64,000 bases of DNA from CAVPJC01 sp963705155 (GTDB taxonomy: Bacteria; Chloroflexota; Anaerolineae; Anaerolineales; UBA4823): the NCBI GenBank assembly GCA_963705155.1, contig CAVPJC010000013.1, positions 1 through 64,000 of the forward strand, given 5' to 3'. Shown piece after piece: positions 37,967-48,146 of the stretch. Each line of letters opens with the position of its first letter. Position 1 is the first letter of the stretch. The position numbers and the translations under genes are program-made. The notes below the pieces were generated by a model that saw only the letters and a list, made by a program, of their open reading frames with translations, ran no database searches and was not told the DNA's origin.

Positions 37967-39064
37967 TTATCCTTCAACCCGTAGCAAGGCAGCCAGATCA
38001 AGCCGCGCCAACCACCAGGCTGGCAATCCTGAACTGGCGATGGATATCAAAATTGCAAAAATCAGGCTGGCGCCCACCACCTCGGGTTCGATGGCGGCAT
38101 GGATGGATATTCCCGCAGTCTTGATTTGAGAAACCGCGCCGATGCACACCGTTTCCAGCAAACCCATAGCAAAAGCAAAGGTCGTTATCCCGGCTGCCTG
38201 CGCCCAGAGGTAGCCTGCCAGTGCAAGTTTCCTGAACCCAACGCTTTGTAATACCGCCAGGTCTCGCCGCCGCAGCCACGCCAGGCGCCAGAGCATATTT
38301 GCCAGGGCAACTGCTGCAGCTATGCCCAATGTAGTCGATACGAGCCCGAGTATATTGAAAAGCGGCTCCCATTCCTGGATCAGATTTACACCGGATTGAC
38401 CTTTAAGAACCGCGGATGCGCCTCCGGGCAGGGTATCACCTTCCTTCAAAGCTTCTCCGGATGGAATTACGTATACCGAAACATCATCATTCCACCCCAG
38501 CAGGGCCTGGGCGTCCTCGATCGAAATCCAGGCTTCATAATCGGCGTATGTCTCCGTAACAAACACACCTGCAACCGTGAAAGCCCGTGCGCGAATCTGG
38601 ATGCTGTCGCCTGAGAGGACGCCTTTGGTCTCAGCCAGGCGGGCGCCAATCATTGCCAGGCGCGGCGCATCTCCAGCTTGCAAAGGTCGTCCGTCCAACA
38701 TTTTGAAGTCTTCAACGCGGGTATATCCTTCCAGCGGTATACCGCGCAGCAAGACAGCGTTTTCAGTGCTTGTGCCAACGATCGTGTGGATTTGTGGGAC
38801 AACCAGGCTTGCGCCCGCTGCGGCCAGCTCGCGCCCAAGGCTGGCTGGCAGCCGGCTGCCATAAAATTCGCCCATGCTGCCGCTTGCCTGCACCACCAAC
38901 AATTGTTTATGCATTTGGTCGAATTTGGAGGTCAGGTCTTTATGATAGGCCTGTAGCAATAAAAAGGCCATCAAGGAAATCGAGATTGCCAGACTCATCA
39001 CAAGGGTTGAACGCCAGCGTATAGCTGCTTCTCGAAGCCCAAGGATCAGCGCCGCCTGCATCAT
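37967..39064 (-). CDS. ABC transporter permease (FtsX/MacB type), first copy
   Basis: A 365-residue permease with an N-terminal helix (LVMSLAISISLMAFLLLQ), a large extracytoplasmic domain and three C-terminal helices, the usual FtsX-domain layout. The segment LRRRDLAVLQSVGFRK before the middle helix is typical of MacB/LolC-type proteins. Its ATG overlaps the TGA stop of the second permease, and the ATPase precedes that gene, so the order is ATPase-permease-permease. The frame is intact. Such systems move lipoproteins, peptides or drugs out of the membrane. Confidence 0.88.
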   Translation of the reverse strand: MMQAALILGLREAAIRWRSTLVMSLAISISLMAFLLLQAYHKDLTSKFDQMHKQLLVVQASGSMGEFYGSRLPASLGRELAAAGASLVVPQIHTIVGTSTENAVLLRGIPLEGYTRVEDFKMLDGRPLQAGDAPRLAMIGARLAETKGVLSGDSIQIRARAFTVAGVFVTETYADYEAWISIEDAQALLGWNDDVSVYVIPSGEALKEGDTLPGGASAVLKGQSGVNLIQEWEPLFNILGLVSTTLGIAAAVALANMLWRLAWLRRRDLAVLQSVGFRKLALAGYLWAQAAGITTFAFAMGLLETVCIGAVSQIKTAGISIHAAIEPEVVGASLIFAILISIASSGLPAWWLARLDLAALLRVEG

Positions 39065-40197
39065 GGTATTTCCCCCAGGGCGGCCGAGATGCTGAAAGAT
39101 AATTGTTTACGGGTTGATAACCAGGAACCCAGCGCTGCAAGCGCTCCCGTCAGCATCAGGCCGGTTAATACCGATCTGCCCTGAAATCTCAAACTCGAGC
39201 GGTACTCCCAGGATAAACAGCGGCGCCTGGGATCGCTGGTAGATCAGGTAAACCTGGGAGCCGCACCATCCCACCACAAAAGCCGCCAACCCCTGGAATA
39301 ACGCTCGCAGGAGCAAAAATAACCCCACCACCTGGGGGGAAAATCCGACTGAGCGTAAAATGGCAATGGATCGTTGCTTTTCGATCAGGCTCAGACCGGT
39401 GGCATTGTAGGTTCCGAAGGTTACTGCCAGCAAAGCCAGCCAGCTCACCATGGTCAGCAGGCTACCTAAATCTCTGATTGCCAGATTATTGTTCCGGGTG
39501 TAGTTATCTTCATAATAGACGATATAGTTCCCGGCGAAGGCGCGGATCGGCCTGCAGTCGCTGCCGGACAACTTCTGTGTCTGCCGCATCGGCGACTTGC
39601 ACAAACATCGCCTGGTAGCCGCGCTGCTCGCCAAACAGCCGCAAGGCGCTCTCCTGTGACAACCATACCGAGGCAAAGTTGATGCCGGGCGAGCGAAAGA
39701 TGCCCGTTATTTTAAAATTGCTGCCATAAATATGCAGCGGCGTCCCAATCTGCCAGGAGCTGGCGCGGGCTGCTCCTTCGCCCACTGCCACCTCCGGGCT
39801 ACCGGGAGAGGGCCAGGCTCCCTCCACCAGAGCCAGATGGTAAACACCTTGCCAGTCATCCAGCGGTGCGGCGCGCAACTGAACCAGCCGTTCGCCAATC
39901 CGCATGTGCCGGAAGATCAACGGTGAAACCCGGTTAACCAAATCAGGTTGCAGATCCCGGGCAGCCAGAATTGCCTCCTGCCCCAGGGTGGAATCGGAAG
40001 GGTCGATCGTATCCGCCTGGATAACGATCAAATTACGGCTTGCCCCTGGCTCTTGAAGCAGGTCGGAAAGGACACCTGCCAGCGCGCTGAGCAGCATGAA
40101 GCTGAAGATTTAACACCGCAAGGCCGAAGCTGTTCAAAACGGTGCGGCCCCAATCGTGCCGGATATCCTTCCACAAATACAGCAACAGGGTGAGCAT
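39061..40197 (-). CDS. ABC transporter permease (FtsX/MacB type), second copy (frameshifted)
   Basis: The N-terminus MLTLLLYLWKDIRHDWGRTV is in one frame, SFMLLSALAGVLSDLL and the periplasmic domain in a second, and the C-terminal helices with IEKQRSIAILRSVGFSPQ in a third. The last segment RSVLTGLMLTGALAALGSWL returns to another frame and ends at 39061. Breaks lie near 40110, 39540 and 39165. Spliced length is about 379 residues with the FtsX-domain arrangement. The stop overlaps the start of the other permease (ATGA), and the start directly follows the ATPase stop (TAAATG). Confidence 0.8.
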
Positions 40198-40922
40198 TTA
40201 CTTTTTCGAGATTTGCCCATCACGAAGTTCAAACAGGTGGTCGCCGTAGCTTGCAACCTGTTCGTTGTGCGTTGCAACCATAAAAGTTACCCCAAGCTGC
40301 TGATTCAGATGGAGCATGAGCTGCAAAACCACCTCGCGGAGGCTGCATCTAAATCGCCGGTTGGTTCATCTGCGAGGATCAGGCAGGGCTCTCCGGCGAT
40401 GGCGCGGGCCAGCGCCACACGCTGCTGCTCGCCGCCCGAAAGTTCCGCCGGTTTGTGCTGCTGCCGGTTGGTCAGATCCACCTGCGCCATCAATTCACCC
40501 GCCCGAGCCAGCGCTTCACGCCGCCGCCAGCCTTTCGCCAGCAGCGGCAGGGCAACATTATCCAGGGCGCTGATTGAAGGCAGCAGGTTGTAAAATTGAA
40601 AGACAAAACCGATGTTTTCCCGGCGGAAGCGGGTAAGTTCACTTTCACTGGCATTTTCAAGTGATACCCCATTGACCGACAATTTGCCGCTGGTCGGGCG
40701 GTCAATACCGCCCAACAGGTGCAGCAACGTGGATTTGCCCCCGCCGCTTGGCCCGACGATCACACCAAAAGCGCCCCGCGGAATGTCAAGAACAATGCTG
40801 CGCAAGGCCTCGACCTTCTCCTGGCCGCGCTGGTAAACTCTGGAAAGCTCTCTGGCTTCGATCAAGAATGACCCATTGGTATGGATGATATTTGATTGGA
40901 ATTTATCATTCGGCATATTCAA
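40198..40922 (-). CDS. ABC transporter ATP-binding protein, MacB/LolD type (one frameshift)
   Basis: Walker A is VGPSGGGKSTLLHLLGG, the Q-loop is FVFQFYNLLP, the signature is LSGGEQQRVALARA, Walker B is LILADEPTGDLDA and the switch His is in VATHNEQVASYGD. The frame breaks near 40330, just after the D-loop; the rest is read to the TAA at 40198-40200. Spliced length is about 240 residues, normal for this class. First gene of the exporter operon; its start is 211 nt from the divergent TPR-protein gene. Confidence 0.9.
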
Positions 40923-41119
40923 GTTTTATCACTTTTTGGCACCTATAGCTGTACAGTTTTGTAAACTATCTAAATTCACGGCTTGCGTCGGATCGACTGT
41001 TTTCATCATGATTATCACAAAAAAATCGGTGGCTAGGTGCGGACGCCTCCTGGCAATCGTAAAATCCAAACACGTTTAAACCCGGGCGATTTACATTCAG
41101 CGAACTCGCATCTATCCTT

Positions 41120-41125
41120 TATAAT
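41120..41125 (+). promoter_or_regulatory. -10 box close to the TPR membrane protein start
   Basis: TATAAT ends 8 nt before the ATG at 41134. The transcript would have at most a few untranslated bases. Confidence 0.5.
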
Positions 41126-41133
41126 CAATAGGT

Positions 41134-42387
41134 ATGTCGATTAAATCCTCCAATTTCGAGTTGGCTCGTTTATTGATCCAGCATCGCCGTTTCAAAGAGG
41201 CGGAAGATACCCTGCGCCAGGAGATCGCCTTAAATCCTGGTGATGCCCGTTCTTTTTCGTTTCTGGCGCTGGCGTTAGACGGGCAGGGTAAATCCATCGA
41301 TGCGTTGGAGCCAGCCCGTGAGGCGGTGGGTCTGGCCCCAGATGATGCCTTTACACACTTTATCCTGGGTGTGATCCTCAAAGATCTGGATCAAATCCCC
41401 GATGCATTGGCTGCAGTGCAGGAAGCCATCCGCATCAATCCGGAAAACGCCAGTTACCACGCTGAGCTCAGCAGCATTTATTTGCAAAAAGGCGCCTGGA
41501 AGGAGGCCCTGGCGGCTGCCGAGACTGGCCGCGCCCTGGACCCCGAAGACGCCAAATGCGCCAACCTGCAGGCAATTGCACTGACCAAGCTGGGACGCAA
41601 GCAGGAAGCCCAGGCAGCCATTGCCGGCAGTCTGGCGCGCGATCCCGATAACCCCCTGACGCATGCCAACCAGGGGTGGGCGATGCTCCACGCCGGCGAC
41701 CACCAGGGCGCCATGCAGCATTTCCGCGAAGCTCTGCGGCTGGATCCCATGCAGGACTGGGCGCGAGGCGGCATCATTGAATCGATGCGGGCGCGCAACC
41801 CGGTTTATCGCGTCTTGCTGAAATATTTTCTGTGGATGGGACGACTGAGCCCGCAGGCCCGCTGGGGGGTTGTGCTGGGCGGATATATTCTCTATCGCGG
41901 CGTGTCCACCTTTGCGCGGACCAATCCGCAGTACCTGCCGTTGGCCATGCCGATCATTATTCTGTATATGATCTTTGCGTTACTCACCTGGGTGGGCCGG
42001 CCGCTCACCGATTTGCTCTTGCGCCTGGATCGTTTTGGCCGCCTGGCATTGACCAGAGACCAGACCACCGCCTCCAACTGGGTAGGTGTTTGCCTGATGA
42101 TTTCAGCGGCGCTCGCACTGGGAGGGTTTGCTTTGAGCAGCAGCACGCTGTTGGTGGGAGCAGTGGGTGCTTTTGCCATGATCCTGCCCTTTTCCGGCAT
42201 TTTTCAAGCCCGACCAGGAAAACCGCGCGGTTTTTTGGGTCTTTATACCGGATTACTGGTGCTGGTGGGCTCTGTGTCCCTGGGTTTTTCCCTGCTCGGA
42301 AACCCACTGGGTGGTACACTGGGTTCCTATTTCCTGTTCGGATGGGTGGCCTATACCTGGGTCGCCAACGTTGTCCTCACTCGATAA
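41134..42387 (+). CDS. TPR-repeat membrane protein
   Basis: A 417-residue protein. Residues about 5-215 hold six TPR repeats, for example FKEAEDTLRQEIALNPGDA and YLQKGAWKEALAAAETGRAL. The C-terminal half has about six membrane helices in pairs separated by short loops. The TPR part probably faces the cytoplasm and recruits a partner to the membrane. Function is unknown. The gene is intact and ends 3 nt before the next gene (a lipoprotein), so the two are likely co-transcribed. Confidence 0.8.
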   Translation: MSIKSSNFELARLLIQHRRFKEAEDTLRQEIALNPGDARSFSFLALALDGQGKSIDALEPAREAVGLAPDDAFTHFILGVILKDLDQIPDALAAVQEAIRINPENASYHAELSSIYLQKGAWKEALAAAETGRALDPEDAKCANLQAIALTKLGRKQEAQAAIAGSLARDPDNPLTHANQGWAMLHAGDHQGAMQHFREALRLDPMQDWARGGIIESMRARNPVYRVLLKYFLWMGRLSPQARWGVVLGGYILYRGVSTFARTNPQYLPLAMPIIILYMIFALLTWVGRPLTDLLLRLDRFGRLALTRDQTTASNWVGVCLMISAALALGGFALSSSTLLVGAVGAFAMILPFSGIFQARPGKPRGFLGLYTGLLVLVGSVSLGFSLLGNPLGGTLGSYFLFGWVAYTWVANVVLTR

Positions 42388-42390
42388 TCC

Positions 42391-43750
42391 ATGAAAAAAA
42401 TAATCTTTTTTCTCTGCACGTTGATATTTGCCACTCTGGCCTGCAAGGTTTTTTATCCAGGGGAAAACGGCGGCTCTGGTGAGCCGGAGAGTGCTCGACC
42501 TCAACCGTTGGAAATCGCTACAGCTACCTCCACTGGCACCGTGCTGGATCTGCCGCTCGTATTTGGGTCACCGTCCGACGCCGACCAGGTTGATGCCACT
42601 GCCCAGGCTCCTGATGCTCTGACGGCTGAGCTGCAAGCATTGGTGGCTGGCTCGCTGCCGCCCACGCCCACCCCAGAGTCGCAGGGTGATCCAGGTTGGG
42701 GCGCAATCAGTGAGGCTGGTGCAATCCCGCTGCAGGTTGCGGCTGGCGAGCCGCCTCTTTGGGCTGCGTTTTCTCTGGGGACGCGCGGGCTGGAGCCGTT
42801 GCAATTCCATTTTGTTGCAATTTATACGCAGGATGCCAGCGGCTGGAAAGAATTGAGCCGTATCGAACTGGAAGCTCCCGATATCCTGGGCGATGTGGAT
42901 CAGATCTTGTTTGGCCCGGCCGAGAGCGGTGCGGGAGGTGTGTGGCTGCTTGTACAGGGCTTTGTTGGCGCGCATGGCGGCTGCACCAATCTGCTCAACT
43001 TCGATGGGCAGACTTTTCAGCCCGTACTGGCAAACTGCAACAGCGCTCCGCCGGCTGGCCGCGCCCAGGATTTAAATGAGGATGGCGTGCCGGAGATTTT
43101 ATTGGATATGAGCGATTATTACGTTTTCTGTTATGCTTGCGCTGTCCGGACCATCAATTACCAGGTATGGCGGTGGGATGAGAACCAACTGGTGGAAGCA
43201 CAGCTGTCCCGCCTTCCGCGGCCTGCCGATGCCAGACTGGCTGAATTGAATGATCGGGCGGTTGTGCTGGCACAGGCGGAGCTCTGGAAGGACGCCCAGG
43301 AAACCATCTTACTGGCGCGTGACCTGGATGGTGAAAATACAATCTGTGGCCTGGAACATGGCCCTGATAGACCTGCACGCCGACGAGCGCCGCCAGGCCC
43401 TTGAATACACCTCATTTCCGCTGCTCACCCAGGTATTTTACGGAGATTACGCCGCTGCGCTGGATGTGATGCGTGCCTATACACCCGAACAAATCTTCAG
43501 CGACAATAGCCCGCTGATTGCCGGATCGTCTGCTGAGGGGTGGGAAGAGTCGCTCTCTTACTGGCTGGAATATTCCACCACCCGGGCGCTGCAGGCTCGC
43601 TATGACCTGGCTGCAGCACACTTCTTGCGCGCCTGGGCGGCTTACCTGGTCAATCCGGCTGATCCTGGCATTCTGAATGAAGTCAGCACGGCAGCAGGGA
43701 TGGATCCAGATGAAGCGCTGTACACCACCAGCCTGGAATACCTGAAATAA
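42391..43750 (+). CDS. Lipoprotein of unknown function (one frameshift)
   Basis: The signal peptide MKKIIFFLCTLIFATLAC ends in a lipidation Cys. The mature part has a low-complexity stretch, then a domain with a calcium-binding-like loop in DLNEDGVPEILLDMSDYY, common in VCBS or FG-GAP-type surface proteins. The frame breaks near 43345, and the C-terminal helical part (RRQALEYTSFPLLTQVFYGD onwards) is in another frame, ending at 43750. Spliced length is about 452 residues. The family is not recognised. Confidence 0.7.
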
Positions 43751-43835
43751 CTGCCGGAGCGTGATTTTACATCGTATTTACCTGTACTTTACCGGCGGAA
43801 TTCCGGGAGAATGAGAAAATACACATGGAGATTGT

Positions 43836-44525
43836 ATGCGCCTGGAAGAACTGAACTGGATGGATGTGGAGAGCTACCTGCAGCACGATAACCGCTTGAT
43901 GCTCGTCCTGGGCGCCTGCGAACAGCACGGCTATTTGAGCCTGTTGACAGATGTACGCATACCGCTGGCCCTGGCAGATGCTGCCAGCCAGCAGAGTGGA
44001 GTGCTGGTGGCGCCGCCGCTTAATTTTGGCGCATCCCCCTACTTTTTGGCATACCCCGGTACGCTCAGCCTGCGGGCGAGCACGCTGCTGGATTTGGTGG
44101 AAGATGTGGTGCGCTCGGCTTACGGGCAGGGTTTCCGGCGCATCCTGGTGCTCAACGGTCATGGCGGCAATGATCCTGCACGCGCCCGCCTCTACGAGCT
44201 TGCTAATCAACTGCCCGAATTACGCCTTGCCTGGTATGCCTGGTGGGTGTCGCATAGTGTGGATCTGGTGGCGCGCAAGCATGAAATTAAACCCGCCCAT
44301 GCCAACTGGCTGGAGGCATTTCCTTTCACCCGTGTGGCAGAACTGCCAGATGGCGAAAAAGCCCCACCGTTCATCCCGGGCTTGATGAGCGCGGACCAGG
44401 CTCGCCAGGTGTATGGAGATGGATCATTCGGGGGTAAATATCGGGTAGAGGCTGCCATTATGGACGAGCTCTTCTCAGCTTGTCTGGCAGATATTTTGCA
44501 GCTTTTGAAATTCGAAAAAGAATAG
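43836..44525 (+). CDS. Creatininase family protein
   Basis: A 229-residue metal-dependent amidohydrolase of the creatininase family, whose members include mycofactocin peptidase MftE and formamide hydrolases. Metal-ligand motifs are GACEQHGYLSLLTDV and LNGHGGNDPARAR, with HANWLEAF and a Glu in KYRVEAAIMDEL. The gene is intact. Its start follows GGAG with short spacing. It lies 8 nt before the RidA gene, suggesting joint function in amine or amide detoxification, though the substrate is unknown. Confidence 0.87.
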   Translation: MRLEELNWMDVESYLQHDNRLMLVLGACEQHGYLSLLTDVRIPLALADAASQQSGVLVAPPLNFGASPYFLAYPGTLSLRASTLLDLVEDVVRSAYGQGFRRILVLNGHGGNDPARARLYELANQLPELRLAWYAWWVSHSVDLVARKHEIKPAHANWLEAFPFTRVAELPDGEKAPPFIPGLMSADQARQVYGDGSFGGKYRVEAAIMDELFSACLADILQLLKFEKE

Positions 44526-44533
44526 GAGAAAAA

Positions 44534-44917
44534 ATGTCTAAAAAAGAAATTATCACCTGCGAGAACGCCCCCAAACCGATCGGCCCATACACTGTGGCTA
44601 ACCGGGCCGGCAACTTTGTTTTCACAGCCGGGCAGCTTGGCCTGGTGCCCGAAACCAACGATCTGGCGTCTGGCGGCGTCGAAGGCGAAACGCGCCAGGC
44701 GCTCACCAACATCAAGCATGTGTTGGAGGCTGCCGGCACTTCGATGGAAAACGTGGTCAAGACCACCGTCTTCCTGCGGGATATGGGCGATTTTTCTCGC
44801 ATGAATGCCATCTACGGCGAATTTTTTACGGCTAACCCGCCAGCGCGCTCCACCGTGCAGGTGGCGGCGCTGCCCAAGGCTGGAGCAGTGGAGATTGAGG
44901 TCGTTGCTGTTGTGTAG
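44534..44917 (+). CDS. RidA family deaminase
   Basis: A 127-residue RidA/YjgF protein. RidA hydrolyses reactive enamine or imine intermediates made by PLP enzymes. Visible markers are IGPYTVANRAGNFVFTAGQ, TRQALTNIKHVLEAAG and the substrate-binding Arg in NPPARSTVQVAALP. AGGAG precedes the ATG; the longer frame upstream overlaps the creatininase gene. The gene is intact. Confidence 0.93.
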   Translation: MSKKEIITCENAPKPIGPYTVANRAGNFVFTAGQLGLVPETNDLASGGVEGETRQALTNIKHVLEAAGTSMENVVKTTVFLRDMGDFSRMNAIYGEFFTANPPARSTVQVAALPKAGAVEIEVVAVV

Positions 44918-44939
44918 ATACCCCGGTAGCTGGGGTATC
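44917..44939. other. Hairpin between the RidA and response regulator genes
   Basis: GATACCCC (44917-44924) pairs with GGGGTATC (44932-44939) around GGTAGCT. There is no T-tract, so it is an imperfect terminator or a stabilising 3' structure. It begins in the stop codon of the RidA gene. Confidence 0.5.
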
Positions 44940-44958
44940 AGGAGCCAGAAAACAAGAA

Positions 44959-45640
44959 ATGCCGGCTGATTTGATCCTGCTCGTCGATGATGAGCCAAAC
45001 ATCATCCAATTGGCGCGGCTGTACCTGGAGCGCGACGGCTTCCGGGTTTCATCCGCCAGCGATGGCCGGGCGGCTCTGGAAGCCGTGGCGCGCCAGAAAC
45101 CGGCCCTGGTGGTGTTGGATCTGATGCTGCCAGAGCTGGATGGCTGGGAAGTGTGCCGTCAATTGCGGAGGGAGCACAACCCGATAGCGATCCTGATGCT
45201 GACGGCGCGCGACGATGACGTGGATAAGATCGTGGGGTTAGAGTTAGGCGCAGATGATTATGTGACCAAGCCGTTCAACCCGCGCGAATTGGCGGCGCGG
45301 GTAAAGGCGATCTTGCGGCGCGGAGAGCGGCATTCGGAAGCCGGGACGGAAATTTTGCGCATAGCCAATATCAGCATCGATCCTGCTCGTTCGCGAGGTT
45401 TCAATCGCAGGTGAGCCAATAGAACTGCGCACACAGGAATTTGATCTGTTGTACGTACTGGGCAGCCACCGGGGCCTGGTGCTCAGTCGCGAGAAATTGC
45501 TGGAACTGGCCTGGGGGTATGATTTTTTTGGCCAGACGCGCACGGTGGACGTGCATATCGGTCACCTGCGGAAGAAACTGGCCTCCAGCGATGTGCAAAT
45601 CGAAACAATCACAGGTATTGGTTATAAACTGGTGGGGTAG
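44959..45640 (+). CDS. OmpR/PhoB family response regulator (one frameshift)
   Basis: The receiver domain is complete: acidic pair LLVDDEPN, phospho-acceptor Asp in LVVLDLMLPELDG, Thr in LMLTARDDD and Lys in YVTKPFNPREL. The winged-helix domain follows in another frame (RTQEFDLLYVLGSHRGLVLS, TRTVDVHIGHLRKKL and TGIGYKLVG). The break near 45395 is an extra T. Spliced length is about 227 residues. The histidine kinase gene starts 2 nt after the stop, so they are a cognate pair. Confidence 0.92.
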
Positions 45641-45642
45641 CA

Positions 45643-47109
45643 GTGTTTTCCTCTATCCAGGCCCGATTATGGCTGACCTATGCCCTGGTGGTCGGGGTGG
45701 CGCTGTGCGTGGTGGCGGTTGGCTTATTGGCTTATTTGCTGCGCAACCCATTGGCAGACCGCCAGGCTTATACTACCCTGGAAAACGCAGCTGATACATT
45801 ATTCAGCCGCCCACAGGCACTGGCAGTCTTGCAGCAGCAGCCTGAGCAAAACGTCAATCGTATTGCCGAAGCCGCCGGACTGCGCCTGGTGGTGCTTTCT
45901 GCTGGCGGCGAGGTGCTGGCCGATTCGAAAACGACTGCCGAAAACGAGTTTGGCCGGTTGGCTCTGCGTGTCCTGACAACACCGCGCGGCCTGGTGCGTG
46001 ATCGTGGCGGCCGCGCCTGGCTGCATGTCACCCGCCAACTGCCGGGGGGTGGGTACATCCTGTTTGCCACACAGAGGATCACAGGGGTGAATCTGTTCTC
46101 ATCGCTGCGTCTGCGTGAGGCGCTACGGGAAGATATCCTACCGCCTTTCTGGCAGGCTGCAGGGCTGGCATTGCTGCTTGCGCTCTACCTGGCTTACTGG
46201 ATAGCGCGCTGGGTGGCGGCGCCTATGAAACGCATCGCTGCCGCTGCACATATGGCTGGCGGCGGGGAATATCACCGCTTGAACCTCGAAGGTCCGCAGG
46301 AAGTGCAGGAGCTGGCCCGGGCCTTCAATCATATGACAGCCCACGTACAGACCGGACAGCAATCACAGCGTGATTTTTTGGCCAATGTATCTCACGAATT
46401 GAAAACCCCACTCACCTCCATTCAGGGATTTGCTCAGGCAATACTGGATGGTGCAGTGGAGACGCCCGAGGATGTGCGCCATGCCGCAGATGTGATCTTT
46501 ACCGAGTCTGGGCGTATGAACCGCCTGGTGCAAGACTTGCTGGAACTGTCGCGTTTTGATGCCGGTGCCGTTAATTTTGAGTTTGTGCCAGTCAACCTGG
46601 GTGATTTACTGCGAAGTATTGCCATTCACTTTGAGCCTGCTGCCCGTCAGGCAGAGATCGATCTGGAGGTGCAGAGTGAGGCTCTACCGGATCTACCTGC
46701 CGACCCAGACCGCCTCTCACAGGTGTTTACCAACCTGGTGGATAATGCGATCAAATTCACACCTCCTGGAGGCAAGGTTGGCTTGATGGCGCGTCGTTTG
46801 GGAGACCAGGTCGAAATTTTGGTGCAAGACACCGGGGCAGGGATACCAGAAGACGAATTGGGGCGCATCTTTGAGCGCTTTTATCAAACGGATAAGTCGC
46901 GCCGCAGCGGGCGTCGCGGTGTGGGATTGGGATTACCCATTGCCTATGAGATCATCACGGCGCACGGCGGCAGTTTGAGCGTGAAGAATATATCTCCCCA
47001 GGGATGTGTTTTTATGGTAAAACTACCCCTTGCCGCGGCCCGGGGAACCAGCCCGGGAAATCCGCCGACCAGAAGAAAAGTTATAACTTCCGGGCGAAGT
47101 TCTTTTTAA
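45643..47109 (+). CDS. Sensor histidine kinase
   Basis: A 488-residue membrane kinase. Two membrane helices (residues about 10-33 and 165-185) flank an extracytoplasmic sensor of about 130 residues; a HAMP linker follows. The H box is FLANVSHELKTPLTSIQGF, the N box NLVDNAIKF, and the G boxes DTGAGIPEDELG and GVGLGLPIAYEI. The start is GTG. The gene is intact. The exopolysaccharide cluster lies directly downstream, but whether this system controls it is not shown. Confidence 0.93.
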   Translation: MFSSIQARLWLTYALVVGVALCVVAVGLLAYLLRNPLADRQAYTTLENAADTLFSRPQALAVLQQQPEQNVNRIAEAAGLRLVVLSAGGEVLADSKTTAENEFGRLALRVLTTPRGLVRDRGGRAWLHVTRQLPGGGYILFATQRITGVNLFSSLRLREALREDILPPFWQAAGLALLLALYLAYWIARWVAAPMKRIAAAAHMAGGGEYHRLNLEGPQEVQELARAFNHMTAHVQTGQQSQRDFLANVSHELKTPLTSIQGFAQAILDGAVETPEDVRHAADVIFTESGRMNRLVQDLLELSRFDAGAVNFEFVPVNLGDLLRSIAIHFEPAARQAEIDLEVQSEALPDLPADPDRLSQVFTNLVDNAIKFTPPGGKVGLMARRLGDQVEILVQDTGAGIPEDELGRIFERFYQTDKSRRSGRRGVGLGLPIAYEIITAHGGSLSVKNISPQGCVFMVKLPLAAARGTSPGNPPTRRKVITSGRSSF

Positions 47110-47152
47110 TGACAAAGAAGGTCGCCAGTTACAGGGCTACCAGAGCCACGAA

Positions 47153-48146
47153 ATGCCAGCAGTCTCCATAATCATCCCATGTTACAATGAGGAGGCCACC
47201 ATTTGCCTGCTGTTAGACGCTATCTACAGCCAGACATTTGCGCGTAACGAGATGGAAGTGGTCATAGCAGATGGCCAGTCGACGGATGGAACCCGCCACC
47301 AAATTGAGCGCTTTCGGATTGCCCATCATGGATTCGCCGTAAGGGTGGTTGAAAATCAACAGCGCAGCATACCTTCGGGATTGAACCAGGCCATCCGCGC
47401 GGCTGAAGGCGAGTTCATTATCCGGTTAGATGCACACTCCATCCCTGCAGTCGATTATGTCGAGCGCTGTGTTACGGCCTTGCGGAACGGCCAAGGGGAT
47501 AATGTGGGTGGTGTCTGGGAGATTGTTCCGGGGGGCAGCGGCTGGCTGGCAGGCGCCATTGCGGTAGCTGCAGCGCATCCACTGGGTGCAGGCGACGCAC
47601 GATATCGTGTGGGTGGCCGCGCCCAGGCAGTAGACACAGTGCCCTTTGGAGCATACCGCCGGGAGTTAGCCGAGCGCCTGGGATATTACGATGAATCGCT
47701 AGTTGACGAATGAGGATTATGAGTTCAATGTGCGTATCCGCCAATCTGGCGGCGTTATATGGATGGACCCTGAAATCCACACAAAGTATTTTGCCCGCTC
47801 CAATCTGGGAGCGTTGGCGAAACAATACGGGCGCTACGGGTATTGGAAAGCCCGCATGTTGCGGCGCTATCCCGAAACCATGCGTTGGAGGCAGATGCTC
47901 CCCCGCTGTTTGTTTTAAGTCTGGTATTTCTGGGTCTTGCTGGCCATCTTGTTTGTTCCAGCCCGCTGGCTGTTGGCTGCAGAGATTGGGGCTTATTTGC
48001 TGGTGTTGCTCCTGGCAGGCGCCCGGGCAGCCTGGAAACGCAGTTCGATTTCGCTCCTGGTGGGCATTCCGCTTGCTATCGCCACCATGCATCTGGCCTG
48101 GGGCAGCGCCTTTTTATGGAGTTTGATGTTCCATGAGCATGCCTAG
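47153..48146 (+). CDS. GT2 family glycosyltransferase (frameshifted)
   Basis: A GT-A family 2 enzyme of the exopolysaccharide type: VSIIIPCYNEEATICLLLDA, VIADGQSTDGTR, the metal-binding RLDAHS, and EDYEFNVRIRQSGG. A C-terminal membrane region follows (ILFVPARWLLAAEIGAYLL). The frame breaks near 47700, 47890 and 47940. Spliced length is about 330 residues. The stop at 48146 overlaps the start of the sugar-transferase gene (48133). It heads the polysaccharide cluster, 43 nt after the kinase gene. Confidence 0.85.
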
